Positions 43,726-54,400 of a DNA stretch of 64,000 nucleotides are shown here, piece after piece (within the stretch, counting starts at the first letter, position 1; each line of letters starts with the position of its first letter). The stretch is taken from assembly GCF_029948125.1 (NCBI RefSeq), contig NZ_JASAMB010000001.1, positions 124,001 through 188,000 of the forward strand, written 5' to 3'. Below the pieces are notes generated by a model that did no database searches, had not been told where the DNA came from, and worked only from the letters and a program-made list of their open reading frames with translations. This DNA is from Catellatospora sp. KI3. GTDB taxonomy: Bacteria > Actinomycetota > Actinomycetes > Mycobacteriales > Micromonosporaceae. Position numbers and translations under genes: made by a program.

Positions 43726-43740
43726 GAAATGTTCACACGT
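43717..43740. promoter_or_regulatory. 24-bp inverted repeat overlapping the GlnR boxes
   Basis: ACGTGTGAA-GAAATG-TTCACACGT, perfect 9-bp arms, overlaps one end of the distal GlnR box and continues toward the phosphotransferase gene. It may be a second regulator's site or the terminator of the upstream gene. Confidence 0.5.
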
Positions 43741-43763
43741 GAGAGGACGATTCACCTGGTGAA

Positions 43764-44567
43764 TCAGCGCAGCGCGTGCTCCAGCGTGTAACGCTCGTAG
43801 TCAATCAGCCGAAGGTCGCGCAGCGGCCGCCGAAGGTGTCCCTTCTGCACGATCCGCACGAACGCGGGCTCGCCCGCGGTGGCCAGTCGGCGGATGCCCT
43901 CGACATGGTCCACGATCCGCTTGCGGATGGTGCGCACCAGGCGGTGCCGGTCGCGCGGGATCAGCCCGTACGCGTCGGCGAACAGGCGCAGGCGGCGCGG
44001 GCGGTCCGGCCGGTGCCAGCCCAGCGTGATCGAGTCGCGGTCGCTGAAGATCGGCACCCAGGTCCACGCGGCGTACGCCACGTCGTAGATGCGCGAGCCC
44101 GGCGAGGCCAGGTCGAAGTCGATCATCGCGAGGGTGCCGTCGGGGCGCCAGATCACGTTGTGCGGCGCCGCGTCGTGGTGGCAGATGATCTCCGCGTCGG
44201 GCGGCGGCGGCCCGAACGAGCGCCACACCCCGCCCGGCGGCGTACGGAAGCCCGCCTGGGCGTCGTGGAACATCCGCAGCATCGTCGCGACGGTGACCAG
44301 GGCCTCGTCGGTGACCCAGTGCGGGGCCAGCGGGTACTCGCCGCACTCGCCGGGCAGGTAGGACAGGACCTCGCGGTTGTGCTCGTCCATGCCCAGGGCG
44401 CGCGGGGAGCCGGTGAAGCCCGCGTACTCCAGGTGGCGCAGCAGGGCGTGCACGGTCGGCGTCCAGGGCCCGGCGTTGCGCCGGACCGTCTCGCCGACCC
44501 GCACCACCGTGCTGACGTTGCCGCCCCGCAGCGGGATCTCGGTCGGGTCCAGATAAGGAGCTGTCAC
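43764..44567 (-). CDS. APH-family phosphotransferase
   Basis: 267 residues with a kinase-like fold: catalytic ICHHDAAPHNVIW and metal-binding MIDFDLASPGSRIYDVAY. The N-terminal lobe (GGNVSTVVRVGETVRR) is short. This fold covers aminoglycoside, homoserine and other small-molecule kinases; the substrate cannot be named. GTG start at 44567, 20 bases before the ftsY stop, so it is co-transcribed after ftsY. Streptomycete genomes have similar enzymes in unrelated sites. Confidence 0.88.
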   Translation of the reverse strand: MTAPYLDPTEIPLRGGNVSTVVRVGETVRRNAGPWTPTVHALLRHLEYAGFTGSPRALGMDEHNREVLSYLPGECGEYPLAPHWVTDEALVTVATMLRMFHDAQAGFRTPPGGVWRSFGPPPPDAEIICHHDAAPHNVIWRPDGTLAMIDFDLASPGSRIYDVAYAAWTWVPIFSDRDSITLGWHRPDRPRRLRLFADAYGLIPRDRHRLVRTIRKRIVDHVEGIRRLATAGEPAFVRIVQKGHLRRPLRDLRLIDYERYTLEHALR

Positions 44568-44587
44568 GATCGCTGGTCAGCCGTTCG

Positions 44588-45844
44588 TCACTCGTCGCCC
44601 AGCAGCGCGGTAACGAACGCGGCGGGATCGAAGGGGGCAAGGTCGTCGGGGCCCTCGCCGAGACCGACGAGCTTGACGGGGATTCCCAGCGCCCGCTGCA
44701 CCGCGATCACGATACCGCCCTTCGCCGTCCCGTCCAGTTTCGTGAGCACGACGCCGGTGACGTCGGCGACCTCGGTGAAGACCCGGGCCTGGCTCAACCC
44801 ATTCTGACCCGCGGTCGCGTCGAGCACCAGCAACGTCTCCGATACCGGACCGTGCTTCTCCACCACGCGCTTGATCTTGCCGAGCTCGTCCATCAGGCCG
44901 ACCTTGTTCTGCAGGCGGCCCGCCGTGTCGATGAGCACGGTGTCGACCCCGGCCTCGATGCCCTTCTTGACCGCGTCGAACGCGACCGCGGCCGGGTCGC
45001 CGCCCTCGGGACCGCGCACGACCTGGGCGCCGACCCGCCCGGCCCAGGTGGCCAGCTGGTCGGCGGCGGCCGCGCGGAACGTGTCGGCGGCGCCCAGCAC
45101 CACGGTGTGGCCGTCGGCGACGAGCACCCGGGCGATCTTGCCGCAGCTGGTGGTCTTGCCCGCGCCGTTGACGCCGACGACGAGCACCACCGACGGCTTG
45201 CCGTCGACGATGCCGGTGTGCACCGACCGGTCCATCTTCGGATCCAGCGCCGCGGTCAGCTCCTCGGTCAGCAGCGCGCGCAGCTCCTTGGTGGTGCGCG
45301 TGCCGAGCACCTTGGTCCGCTCGCGCAGCTTGGCGACGATCTCGCCGGTGGCCGCCACGCCGACGTCGGCGCTGATCAGGCTCTCCTCGATCTCGTCCCA
45401 GGCCTCGTCGTCGAGGTGGTCGCGCGACAGCAGGCCCAGCAGGCCCTTGCCGAAGACGTTCTGCGAGCGGGCCAGGCGGGCGCGCAGCCGCACCAGGCGG
45501 CCCGCGGTCGGCTCGGGCTCCTCGATCTCCGGCTCGGCCGGGGCGGGCACCTCCACCGGCGGCGCGGCCTGCGTCGGCACCTCGGGCGCGGCGGGCTTCT
45601 CCGGCGCCGCCGGCTTCTCGGGCGCGGCGGGCCGCTCGATCACCTTCTGGTCGGCGGGCGCCTCGATCACGCTCGGCGGGATCTTCGGCCCCTGCTCCAC
45701 CTGCGGCGGCTCGGTCGGCGCCGGGGGCGCGGGCGGCAGGGCGGTGCCCTTGCCGGGACGGCGCACCAGGTACAGCGCCAGGCCGCCGAGCAGCAGCACA
45801 GCGAGGACCACGAGTACGACGACGAGCACGTCTTGCGAAGGCAT
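44588..45844 (-). CDS. ftsY: Signal recognition particle receptor FtsY
   Basis: 418 residues. An N-terminal transmembrane helix (~6-24, VLVVVLVVLAVLLLGGLALY) and a Pro/Ala/Glu-rich acidic A domain (~30-115) precede the N domain and G domain: GVNGAGKTTSCGKIARVL, AADTFRAAAADQL, DTAGRLQNKVGLMDEL, TKLDGTAKGG. The ATG at 45844 (MPSQDVLV) has AGAGG 9 bases upstream. It docks SRP at the membrane with Ffh. The upstream gap to the divergent PhoD-like gene is 99 bp. Confidence 0.97.
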   Translation of the reverse strand: MPSQDVLVVVLVVLAVLLLGGLALYLVRRPGKGTALPPAPPAPTEPPQVEQGPKIPPSVIEAPADQKVIERPAAPEKPAAPEKPAAPEVPTQAAPPVEVPAPAEPEIEEPEPTAGRLVRLRARLARSQNVFGKGLLGLLSRDHLDDEAWDEIEESLISADVGVAATGEIVAKLRERTKVLGTRTTKELRALLTEELTAALDPKMDRSVHTGIVDGKPSVVLVVGVNGAGKTTSCGKIARVLVADGHTVVLGAADTFRAAAADQLATWAGRVGAQVVRGPEGGDPAAVAFDAVKKGIEAGVDTVLIDTAGRLQNKVGLMDELGKIKRVVEKHGPVSETLLVLDATAGQNGLSQARVFTEVADVTGVVLTKLDGTAKGGIVIAVQRALGIPVKLVGLGEGPDDLAPFDPAAFVTALLGDE

Positions 45845-45943
45845 GTCCGGCATCCTCTCAAACACATCGTCACGGGGCGTACACCGGAGCCCGCCGCGCC
45901 GTCGCCGCTGGCCTCCGCAGCGCGGATCCCCGACGATATCGGC

Positions 45944-47536
45944 GTGGCAAACCTCCTTCTCGGCCCCCTGCTGCGCCGCGTCGACGGTGATCAGGCCGTC
46001 ATCTGGGTGCAGACCGACCGGCCCGCCCAGGTCACGGTAACCGCCGGGGACGCGTCCGTGACCTCGGACACGTTCACCGCGTTCGACGTGCACCTGGGCG
46101 CGATCACGCTCGCGGGCCTGCCGGTCGGCGCCACGCCGTACCAGGTGGCGGTGGACGGGCGGCAGGTGTGGCCGCTGCCGGACCAGCAGCCGTCGGTGGT
46201 GACCGTCCGTGACCCGGCGGCCGGGGACGCCGAGATCGTCTTCGGCTCCTGCCGCGAGGCCACCGGGCGCACCCACGGCGAGCGGGGCCACGACCCCGAC
46301 GCGCTGGAGGCGCTGGCCGCGCGGCTGCTGGGCCGGGCGCGGGCCGAGGGGGCCGGGGCCGGGCTGCCGGACCTGCTGGCGCTGATCGGCGACCAGATCT
46401 ACGCCGACGAGCTGTCCGCGCCGACGGTGGCGTGGCTGGCCGGGCGGCCGCGCCAGCCGCAGGCGCCGCCCCGGCAGGTGGTCGGCTTCGCCGAGTACGT
46501 GCACCTCTACCACGAGTCGTGGGGCGACCCCGAGGTGCGCTGGCTGCTGTCGACCGTACCCACTGTGATGATCTTCGACGACCACGAGGTCATCGACGAC
46601 TGGAACTCCTCGGCCGGGTGGCTGGAGCAGGCGCGGCGGCAGCCGTGGTGGCACGAGCGGATCACGGCCGGGCTCGCGTCGTACTGGCTGTTCCAGCACC
46701 TGGGCAACCTGTCCGCCGCGCAGCTGGACCGCGACCCGGTGTGGCGGCGGATCCGGGCGGGCGAGGACGCCACGGCAGTGCTGACGGAGTTCGCGCGGCG
46801 GGTGGCGACCCCGGCCGGGGTCGACCCGTACCCGTGGGGCTACACCGTCGACGTGGGGCGGACCCGGCTGATCATGATGGACTGCCGGGGCAACCGGGTG
46901 CTGGACCGGGCGCACCGGCGGATGTGGCCGCAGGCGCACTGGGACACCCTCGCCGCCGAAGCCGCCGCCGACTGCGACCACCTCGTGCTGGCCTGTTCAC
47001 TGCCGTGGCTGCTCGCCCCCGCCATCCACCACGGCGAGGCCGTGATCGAGGTGCTGGCGGCGCGGCACGACGGCGCCGAGAAGCTCCGGCAGAAGTACGA
47101 CCTGGAGCACTGGGCCGCCGTCGGCCACTCCTTCGACGAGCTGACCGCGCTGATCGCGGGCGTACGCGGACCGGCCACGGTCAGCGTGCTCGGCGGCGAC
47201 GGGCACCACTCGTACGTCGCCCGCGCCGACATCCCCGGCGCCACCGCCGCCGTCCACCAGATCGTCTGCTCGCCACTGCACCAGAGCGTGCGCGGCATCA
47301 TGCGCACGCTGCTGCGCCTGGGCTGGTGGCGGGCCCTGTCCGGCCCCGCCTGGCTGGTCGCCCGGCTGTTCGGGGTGCCCCGCCCGCGCGTGCGCTGGCG
47401 CTCCGACCAGCCCCCGTTCTTCGGCACCGCCGTGGCGACCCTGACCCACCACGGCCGCACCGCCGACGTCCTCATCGAGGGCGCCGAACCCGGCGGCACC
47501 CTGACCCCGTTCCTGCGGCGACGACTCGCACCCTGA
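45944..47536 (+). CDS. PhoD-like alkaline phosphatase/phosphodiesterase
   Basis: 530 residues from a GTG at 45944. An N-terminal Ig-like lobe (VDGDQAVIWVQTDRPAQVTV) precedes the PhoD catalytic core: VFGSCREATG, LIGDQIYADEL, MIFDDHEVIDDWN and LGGDGHHSYVA. There is no Tat signal peptide, so it is probably cytoplasmic, unlike secreted PhoD. Phosphoester or phosphodiester hydrolysis with Ca/Fe is the family activity. It is divergent from ftsY and convergent with the ABC operon. Confidence 0.9.
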   Translation: MANLLLGPLLRRVDGDQAVIWVQTDRPAQVTVTAGDASVTSDTFTAFDVHLGAITLAGLPVGATPYQVAVDGRQVWPLPDQQPSVVTVRDPAAGDAEIVFGSCREATGRTHGERGHDPDALEALAARLLGRARAEGAGAGLPDLLALIGDQIYADELSAPTVAWLAGRPRQPQAPPRQVVGFAEYVHLYHESWGDPEVRWLLSTVPTVMIFDDHEVIDDWNSSAGWLEQARRQPWWHERITAGLASYWLFQHLGNLSAAQLDRDPVWRRIRAGEDATAVLTEFARRVATPAGVDPYPWGYTVDVGRTRLIMMDCRGNRVLDRAHRRMWPQAHWDTLAAEAAADCDHLVLACSLPWLLAPAIHHGEAVIEVLAARHDGAEKLRQKYDLEHWAAVGHSFDELTALIAGVRGPATVSVLGGDGHHSYVARADIPGATAAVHQIVCSPLHQSVRGIMRTLLRLGWWRALSGPAWLVARLFGVPRPRVRWRSDQPPFFGTAVATLTHHGRTADVLIEGAEPGGTLTPFLRRRLAP

Positions 47537-47571
47537 CCCGTCCCACGATCCGTTCGAGTGGATCTTGGCGG

Positions 47572-48465
47572 TCAGCTCGTCGGCACCTCGACCACCGTCG
47601 AGTGGTCGTCGGTGAGCAGCGTGACCTTGCCGTTGGCGTGCTCGACGGAGAGCAGCGTGCCGGGCGGCAGGATGTCGAGCACGTCCGGCGGGAGCTGGAC
47701 CGTGCCGTCGCCCGCGATGACCGCGAACTCGCGCCCGTCGCGCCCCTCCGAGCCGACCCGGCCGTCGCGGATGGTCACCGCGCGGCCCAGCCGCTCGCCG
47801 ACCTCCGGGTCGTGGGTGACCGCGACGATGGTCGTACCGCGTTCGGTGTTGATGGTCTCCAGCGCCGACAGCACCTCATCGCGCGCGCCCCGGTCGAGCT
47901 GGCTGGTCGGCTCGTCGACCAGCAGCAGGCCGGGCGAGGACGCCATGCCGACCGCGATCGCGGCCCGCTGCGCCGCACCGGGCTGCAGGTCCTCCACCTT
48001 GCGGTGGCCCTGGCCGGTCAGGCCGAGCAGGGCCAGGATGCGCTCCGGCGGCTCCAGATCGCCGGGGCGCACCTTCGCGGCCCGCCGCTGGGCCAGCCAC
48101 ACGTTGCTCAGCACCGTCGCGTACGGCAGCAGGTTGCGCCGCGCCCCCTGCAGCACCACGCCCAGGTCTGTACCGCGCAGCCGGGCCAGTTCCGCCTCGC
48201 TGATGCGCCCGATGTCGACCAGGCCGATCTGCACCCGGCCCGCGCTCGGCCGCATCAGCCCCGCGAGCAGCGAGATCAGCGTCGACTTGCCCGAGCCGGA
48301 CGGCCCGACCAGCGCCACCCGCTCGCCGGGCGCGATGTCGAGGTCGACGCCCGCCAGCGCCACCACGTCCCCGCCGTCGGAGCGGTAGATGTGGACCACG
48401 CGGCGGCAGACCACGGCCAGGCCGGTCAGGCTCTGGTGCTTCGGTGCGTTCTGGGTCTTCTTCAT
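47572..48465 (-). CDS. ABC transporter ATP-binding protein with atypical signature motif
   Basis: 297 residues. Walker A GPSGSGKST, Walker B LLLVDEPTSQLD and the switch His in VAVTHDPE are normal. The ABC signature, usually LSGGQ, reads LQPGAAQRAAIA, so the pair-forming Ser/Gly/Gln are altered. A C-terminal extension of ~60 residues (AVIAGDGTVQLPPDVLDILPPG) resembles an AbrB/transporter regulatory tail. Last gene of the 55.26-47.57 kb four-gene system; the ATG at 48465 follows the permease stop by two bases. Confidence 0.9.
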   Translation of the reverse strand: MKKTQNAPKHQSLTGLAVVCRRVVHIYRSDGGDVVALAGVDLDIAPGERVALVGPSGSGKSTLISLLAGLMRPSAGRVQIGLVDIGRISEAELARLRGTDLGVVLQGARRNLLPYATVLSNVWLAQRRAAKVRPGDLEPPERILALLGLTGQGHRKVEDLQPGAAQRAAIAVGMASSPGLLLVDEPTSQLDRGARDEVLSALETINTERGTTIVAVTHDPEVGERLGRAVTIRDGRVGSEGRDGREFAVIAGDGTVQLPPDVLDILPPGTLLSVEHANGKVTLLTDDHSTVVEVPTS

Positions 48466-48467
48466 GG

Positions 48468-51437
48468 TCACGCCACCTTCCTGTCCGCGCCCGCCGCCAC
48501 CTTCGTGGCCACGACGCAGGTCGTCAACAGCACCAGCAGGGCCACCGCCACCGGTACGAGCACCGGCACCGCATCCGGCAGCGACGCGGTCGGTATGGTC
48601 GCCGCCCCGTCGCTGAAGACCGGCACCACCCGGCTCGCCAGCAGCCACGACCCGGCCGCCGCGAGCAGCCCGACCAGGCTGCCCGCCCCGACCAGGGCCC
48701 AGCGGCCGCCCAGCGACGCGCCGCGCACCACCCCAGCGGGCAGGCCCTGCCCGCGCAGCACGGCCAGCCCGTTGTCGGTGCGGCCGCGCTCCAGCACCGC
48801 CGTCACCAGCAGCCCGCCCGCGGCGAAGACGATGCCGGTGAACGCGGCGGCGGCCAGGAACCACAGCGCCAGCGCCGGGGCCTGCTGGCCGTAGAGGCGG
48901 CGCTGGTCGGCGACGGTGCGCTCACCGACGATCACCAGCCCGTTGGCGCCGAGCTTCTCGATCACCGAGGCGGGCGTGCCGGCGGCCAGCCACACCTCCG
49001 GGTCGGTCGCGTCGGAGTCCTGGCCGAGGCGCATGTCGACGTACTCCAGGTCGACCAGCACCCCGTGCACGCCGTAGCGCGGCACCTGGTTCAGCGTCCC
49101 GGTCCGGGTCACCGGCACCCGCACCGTCCCCGCGTACGCCGACAGCTCGTCGGGCAGGTCGCCCGAGGCGACCACGGGCAGCGGGGCGGGGGCGGAGTCG
49201 GCGTACACCCGGATGTCGGGCGTCAGCACCGAGTTCAGGGTCAGCCGCATGCCCTGGTCGGACAGTGCCATCTCGGGCACCGGCCGGGCCGCGGTCTCGG
49301 CGGGCAGGCGCCACTGGTGCCCGGCCAGCTGCGCGGCGGTGAGCAGCGGCTTGCCGTCGCCGTCGGCGATGCCGCCCACGGTCACGTCGAGCCGGTAGCG
49401 CCCCCGCGTGAACAGGTCCACCTGCACCTGCTTGAGCAGGCACGGCGCGTCCGCGCAGTACGGCGTCTCGATCCGGTAGGTGCCCGTGCCCGGCCGCAGC
49501 TTGTCCACCCGGGCCAGCGCGAGGCTGCCCTTGGTGCTGGTCAGGCGTAGGGTGACGGCCGCCTGGCCGCCCTCGGTGAGGTCGGCCAGGGTCACCGTCA
49601 CCTGCAGCGCCTTGGCCTGCAGCAGCAGCGGCTGCACCGGCCGCGGCCGCAGCAGCTTCCCGGCGTCGGCACCGGACATCGCGCCGTACGACGCGGGCCA
49701 CAGTGCCGCCGCGCCCAGCCGCGCGCTGTCCACCGCCAGCACCTTGGTGTCCTCGGCGATGTTGACCCGGGCGGCCGCCATCGCGTACCGGCCCTCCGGG
49801 TCGGCGGTGCGCACCGCGTGCAGCAGCGCGGGCACGGGCAGCGGCGTCACCGACAGCACCCGGGCCGCACCGCCCTCGACCAGCGCCCGGTCCTGCCAGG
49901 CCCGGTCGGCCACGTCGCGCGCGGTCACCGCGAAGCCGAGCAGGCCGAACACGACGGTCAGCAGCATCACGATCCAGTGCGTCCCTGACCCCCGGGCCAG
50001 GCTCAGCGCGGCCAGGCCGGTCCGTAGCCGCCCCTTGCGCAGCGCGCGGCGGCCGTACCGCTCGGCGGGCACGCCCACCGCGCGCGCCGCGATCAGGCCC
50101 AGGCCCAGCGACACGCACAGCGGGGCCAGCAGCCCGACCCCGCCGGAGCCCGCGCCACCGGCGGCGACCTGGTATCCGGCCACCAGCGCCAGCGCGCCCA
50201 CGGCCACCTCGACCCCGCCGACCAGCCCGCCCCGGCGGCGCACCCGGGCCCGGCGCAGCAGCCCGAGCACCGGCGTGGTCAGCGCGCGCACCTGCGCCAG
50301 CAGGCCCGCCGCGAGCGCCCCGAACACCGCGACCGCCGCGTACGCCATCGACGTCCAGCCCGGCTCCACCGGCGGCGAGCCGGGCAGCACGAACCGGGCC
50401 AGCAGCGCGGTCACCGCGTAACCGAGCAGGTAGCCGGGGATCAGCGCGAGCAGCACCGGCGCCGCCGTCTCGGCGCTGGCCAGCAGCCAGCGGGTGCGGC
50501 CGGGCACGCCGCGCAGCGCGGTCAGCCCCAGCTCGCCCCGGCGCTGCTCGACCCCGCCCGCGACGGTGATGAACAGGACCAGCCAGCACAGCAGCACCAG
50601 CGGCACGACCGCGAGCAGCAGGCTCGCCGCGAGCTGCGCCTCCCCCGCGTCGACCCGGGCGATCAGGTCGGGCAGGTCGCTGTCGGTGCCGTAGCCGGCG
50701 GCCTCCAGCTGCGCGTTGGCGTCCTCGAGGTCGTCGCGCAGCGTGTCCAGGTCCCGGAACGCGTCGGCGGAGACCAGCAGGTCGACCGTGTGCACCGGGT
50801 CGGGTGCGGCCGCGCTGACGGTGCGCTCGCTGGTGAACACGGCCGTGCCGTCCAGGCCCAGCAGCGCCGGGCGGCCGACCCAGAACGGGTCGCTCACGGC
50901 CGGGCGGGCGTACAGGCCGACCACCGTCAGCGGCTGCGGCGCGACGCGGTCCCGGCCGCCCATCGAGGCCGGCGGGGTGAAGGTGAAGTCGCCGCCGGCG
51001 CTCGCCCCGATCCGGGCGGCGACGTCCTCGCGCAGCACCACCTCCCGCTCGCCCGCGACGCACCGGCCCTTGACGATCTTGAGGTGCTCGCACGCGCCCG
51101 CGCGCCAGACCAGGAACATCGGGGTGTCGCCGGTGGCGGCCACGCCGGTGCCCTCGATCATCGAGCCGCCGATGGTGGTGAACCCGGGCACGTACGGCAG
51201 TGTCGGGGTGTCGTCGGACTGCGGCCCGAAGCCGCGCGAGTCGCCCGCCGAGAGCCCCACCAGCGCCTGCTCGGAGATCCCGGCGGCGCGCACCTCGACC
51301 CCGCGCAGCGACACGGTGGCCGCCGCCTGGTAGATCGGGCCCGCCGCCGCGGCGGCCGCGGCCATCGCGGTCAGCACCAGCGTGATGGCGGCCAGTCCCC
51401 GGCGCGCCTTCATCATCGACCACAGCAGCGCCGTCAT
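48468..51437 (-). CDS. Giant FtsX/MacB-type ABC permease, 989 aa
   Basis: An N-terminal helix (~14-34), a large extracytoplasmic domain, then a helix cluster at ~275-330 with the FtsX-like RRGELGLTALRGVPGR loop, further helices (~345-530), a second large extracytoplasmic domain and C-terminal helices with the analogous TDNGLAVLRGQGLP loop (~860-985). The start ATG at 51437 overlaps the previous permease stop by 4 bases. Two permeases and two ATPases of this type suggest an export or extracytoplasmic signalling complex. The substrate is unknown. Confidence 0.85.
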   Translation of the reverse strand: MTALLWSMMKARRGLAAITLVLTAMAAAAAAAGPIYQAAATVSLRGVEVRAAGISEQALVGLSAGDSRGFGPQSDDTPTLPYVPGFTTIGGSMIEGTGVAATGDTPMFLVWRAGACEHLKIVKGRCVAGEREVVLREDVAARIGASAGGDFTFTPPASMGGRDRVAPQPLTVVGLYARPAVSDPFWVGRPALLGLDGTAVFTSERTVSAAAPDPVHTVDLLVSADAFRDLDTLRDDLEDANAQLEAAGYGTDSDLPDLIARVDAGEAQLAASLLLAVVPLVLLCWLVLFITVAGGVEQRRGELGLTALRGVPGRTRWLLASAETAAPVLLALIPGYLLGYAVTALLARFVLPGSPPVEPGWTSMAYAAVAVFGALAAGLLAQVRALTTPVLGLLRRARVRRRGGLVGGVEVAVGALALVAGYQVAAGGAGSGGVGLLAPLCVSLGLGLIAARAVGVPAERYGRRALRKGRLRTGLAALSLARGSGTHWIVMLLTVVFGLLGFAVTARDVADRAWQDRALVEGGAARVLSVTPLPVPALLHAVRTADPEGRYAMAAARVNIAEDTKVLAVDSARLGAAALWPASYGAMSGADAGKLLRPRPVQPLLLQAKALQVTVTLADLTEGGQAAVTLRLTSTKGSLALARVDKLRPGTGTYRIETPYCADAPCLLKQVQVDLFTRGRYRLDVTVGGIADGDGKPLLTAAQLAGHQWRLPAETAARPVPEMALSDQGMRLTLNSVLTPDIRVYADSAPAPLPVVASGDLPDELSAYAGTVRVPVTRTGTLNQVPRYGVHGVLVDLEYVDMRLGQDSDATDPEVWLAAGTPASVIEKLGANGLVIVGERTVADQRRLYGQQAPALALWFLAAAAFTGIVFAAGGLLVTAVLERGRTDNGLAVLRGQGLPAGVVRGASLGGRWALVGAGSLVGLLAAAGSWLLASRVVPVFSDGAATIPTASLPDAVPVLVPVAVALLVLLTTCVVATKVAAGADRKVA

Positions 51438-54400
51438 CGCCGCACCCCCGCCGCGTTCTCGTCGCCACGAACCGTGGCCCGGTTGAGGGACCGCCCGGCC
51501 AGCAGCGCCGCCAGCAGGAGCACCAGCGTCGCCGCGACCACCGCCGGGACGACGACCCGAAGATCCGGATCGGGTATGGGCAGCGCGTCGGCCGCCGAGG
51601 TGAGCACCGCCCGCGCGGGGGCGCTCAGCGTCCACGACGCCCACGCCGTCAGCGCGCCCACCGGCGCGGCGATGGCGATCATGGCGAGGTTGCCCAGCCG
51701 GGCCGCGCGGGCCGCCGCCGCGCCGGGCAGGCCCTGCACCCGCAGCGCCGCCAGTTCCGCCGCGCGGCCGCGCCGGTCGGTCGCGGCGAGCACCAGCATG
51801 GCCAGCCCCACCAGCAGCACGCTCAGCACGGCGGCGGCCAGGTGCAGCCGCAGCGCCAGCCCGGCGCCCTGCTCCTGGTACCGCGCCAGCCGCGCCGCCA
51901 CGGTCTCGTCGCCGACCGGCACCAGCCCGGCCGCGCGCAGCCGGTCGACAGCGTCGGCCGGGGCCCGGTCGTTGAGCCAGACCTGCAGCGTGACCATGTT
52001 GTCGCGGGTGTCGGCGAGCCGGTCGGCCAGCTCCAGGTCGAACAGCACGCCGTCGGCGGCCGCCCCGGGCAGCACCGCCGACACCTGCCGTACGTCGGCC
52101 GGGCGCGACAGCGCCTGCAACGGCGTGATCTTCGACAGTTCCCGGGTGTGCGCCAGCCGCCGGGGACCGGCCGCCACCACCGGCAGCGGCACCGGCCCGT
52201 CGGCCACGGTCAGCCGGATGTCGCTGCTGATGTGGCGTGGATCGGCGGGCACGTAGTACAGCGAGATGTAGTCCTTCGCCCCCGGCTGCGGCGCCTGCTC
52301 GCCCTCGAGCGCCGCGGCGGCGCGGGACTGGGCCCCGTTGAACAGCGTCACCTCGGCCTCGGCGCCGAACTGCGGGCGCCAGCGCGACGCCGCGCTGATC
52401 GCGGCCGCCGACAGCAGCGGGCGGTCCGGTCCGAACTGGTCCAGGCCCGTCAGCTGCAGCTCGTGCGGCGAGCGCGGGAAGCTCAGCCAGGCCAGGCGGC
52501 AGCCGGGCGCCTGCGCGCACTGCGGCACCGCCATCCGGTACGACGCCGGGCCGACCTGCTTGGCCACGTCGACCGCGCCGGTCACCGGCTCGCCCTTCGG
52601 CCCGATCAGCACCGCGGTGACGTGCATCTCGCCCCCGAGGTCATGGATCACGTGCACGGAGAGCCCGAGTTCGCCACCGGTCACCGTGACCGGGTCCGCC
52701 GTCTTCGGTCGCAGCGCCGCCGCCACCTGCTCGGCGGTGAGCCCGGCCTGCTCCGGCCACGTCGCCACGGCCGCCAGCCGCGAGCTGTCCACGCCGAGCA
52801 GCAGGTCGCCGCCCTCAGGCTGGCGCGTCACCGCCATCGCCCACTCGCCCGCCGGGTCGGCGGTGCGTACGGCCGACAGCAGCGCGGGCCGGGAGGCGGC
52901 GTACACGGTGAGCACCCGGGCGGCGCCCAGCTCCAGTTCGGCCCGCTCGCGGGCGGCGGCGTCGGCCACGTCCCAGGCGCTGAAGGTCTGGCCGACCAGG
53001 GCCACCGCCACGACGGTGAGCGCCACCAGCCGGTCCGCGCCGGGGCGCCGCGCCACCTGCAGCGCCGCCAGCCCGGCGGCCAGGCGCCCCCGGTGCAGCC
53101 GCGCCGCGCCGTACGCGGTGGCGGCCGGGCGGATCAGCCGCGCCGTGAGCAACCCCGCGACCAGAGCCAGCAGCAGCGGCACCAGCAGGGCCAGCCCGCC
53201 GTCGTCCGTGGACGAGGCGTAGCTCTGCCCGACCGCCGCCAGCGCGATCACGATCACGGCGGGCTCCAGCAGCCCGAAGCGGCGTCCCCGCCGCGCGGGC
53301 ACCTGGCGCAGCGCGTCCATCAGCGAACCGCCGTGCGCCCGCCGCTCGGCGACCGCCGCACTGGCCATGACCAGCAGCAGCGTGCCCGCCGCGGTCAGCA
53401 GGGCGGTGCGGTCCAGCGGCACCGGCGCCTGCCCGGCGAACGTCGCCCAGGTCAGCAGGCGCACCAGCAGCCAGCCCAGCACCACCCCGAACGGGGCGGC
53501 CAGCACCAGCACCAGGGCCGTCGGCCCGAGCGCCAGCACCGTCCGGTGCCGGCCCGGCGCGCCCCGCAGCAGCCCCAGCGCCAACTCGGTACGCCGCCCG
53601 GCCGCCGTGTAGGCCACCGCCATCAGCAGCACGAACCAGCAGACGACCAGCAGCTGCACCGCGCCCAGCGGCGCGGCCAGGCCCAGCACGTCGCGGGTGT
53701 CCTGGATGCGCTTGAGCAGCTGCGGCAGCCCGTTGGCGACCTTGATGCCGGGCATGCCCAGCTCCACCTTGAGCGAGGCGGCCACGTCGGCGGCGTTGTC
53801 GGCGGTCAGCGCGCCGTCGCCCGCGTACAGGTCGAGCATGGCGACCACGGTGTCGGCGCGCAGCGAGTCGACGGTCGACTCGTCGACGAAGATCGGGTTG
53901 GTGGCGCGCAGCGGCTGCGGCGTCAGCTCGGTCCGCCCGGCCCAGTACGGGTCGGCGTCGCGCAGCGCGGCGGCCGGGTCGTACACCCCGGCGACCCGCA
54001 GCGTCACCGGCTGCTCCGCCCGGTCGGGCCGGAACGTGAACTCGTCCCCGACGGTCACGCCGAGCGCCTTGGCGGTCGGGTCGCTGAGCACCGCGCCGCC
54101 GGCACCGGCCGGGCAGTCGCCCGACAGCAGCGGCAGGTGCGCGCAGACGCCGTCGCGCGCTGCGACCGGCGCCGACACCGCGGCCGGCGTGCCGAAGCCC
54201 GCGCTGCCGGACAGCAGCACCCCGGCGGCCTGGGTCAGCGTGTTCTCGCCGGTCAGCGCCAGCGCCTGCCCGCGCAGGTCGGTCAGCGAGGACTCGTGGC
54301 CGTCCACGGCGGACACCTCGGCGGTGAAGGTGATCGCGCGTTCGGCGGGGGTGGCGGTGCGCAGTTCGGCGGCGACGACGGCCCGGTCTGCGGCGGTGGC

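Noticed and set aside
43522-43791. An 89-codon plus-strand frame over the amt promoter
   Set aside because: It crosses the GlnR boxes and the amt promoter region and has no recognisable product.
44588-46981. A 797-codon frame fusing FtsY to an upstream extension
   Set aside because: FtsY's natural start is at 45844 with a ribosome-binding site; the extension is antisense to the PhoD-like gene.
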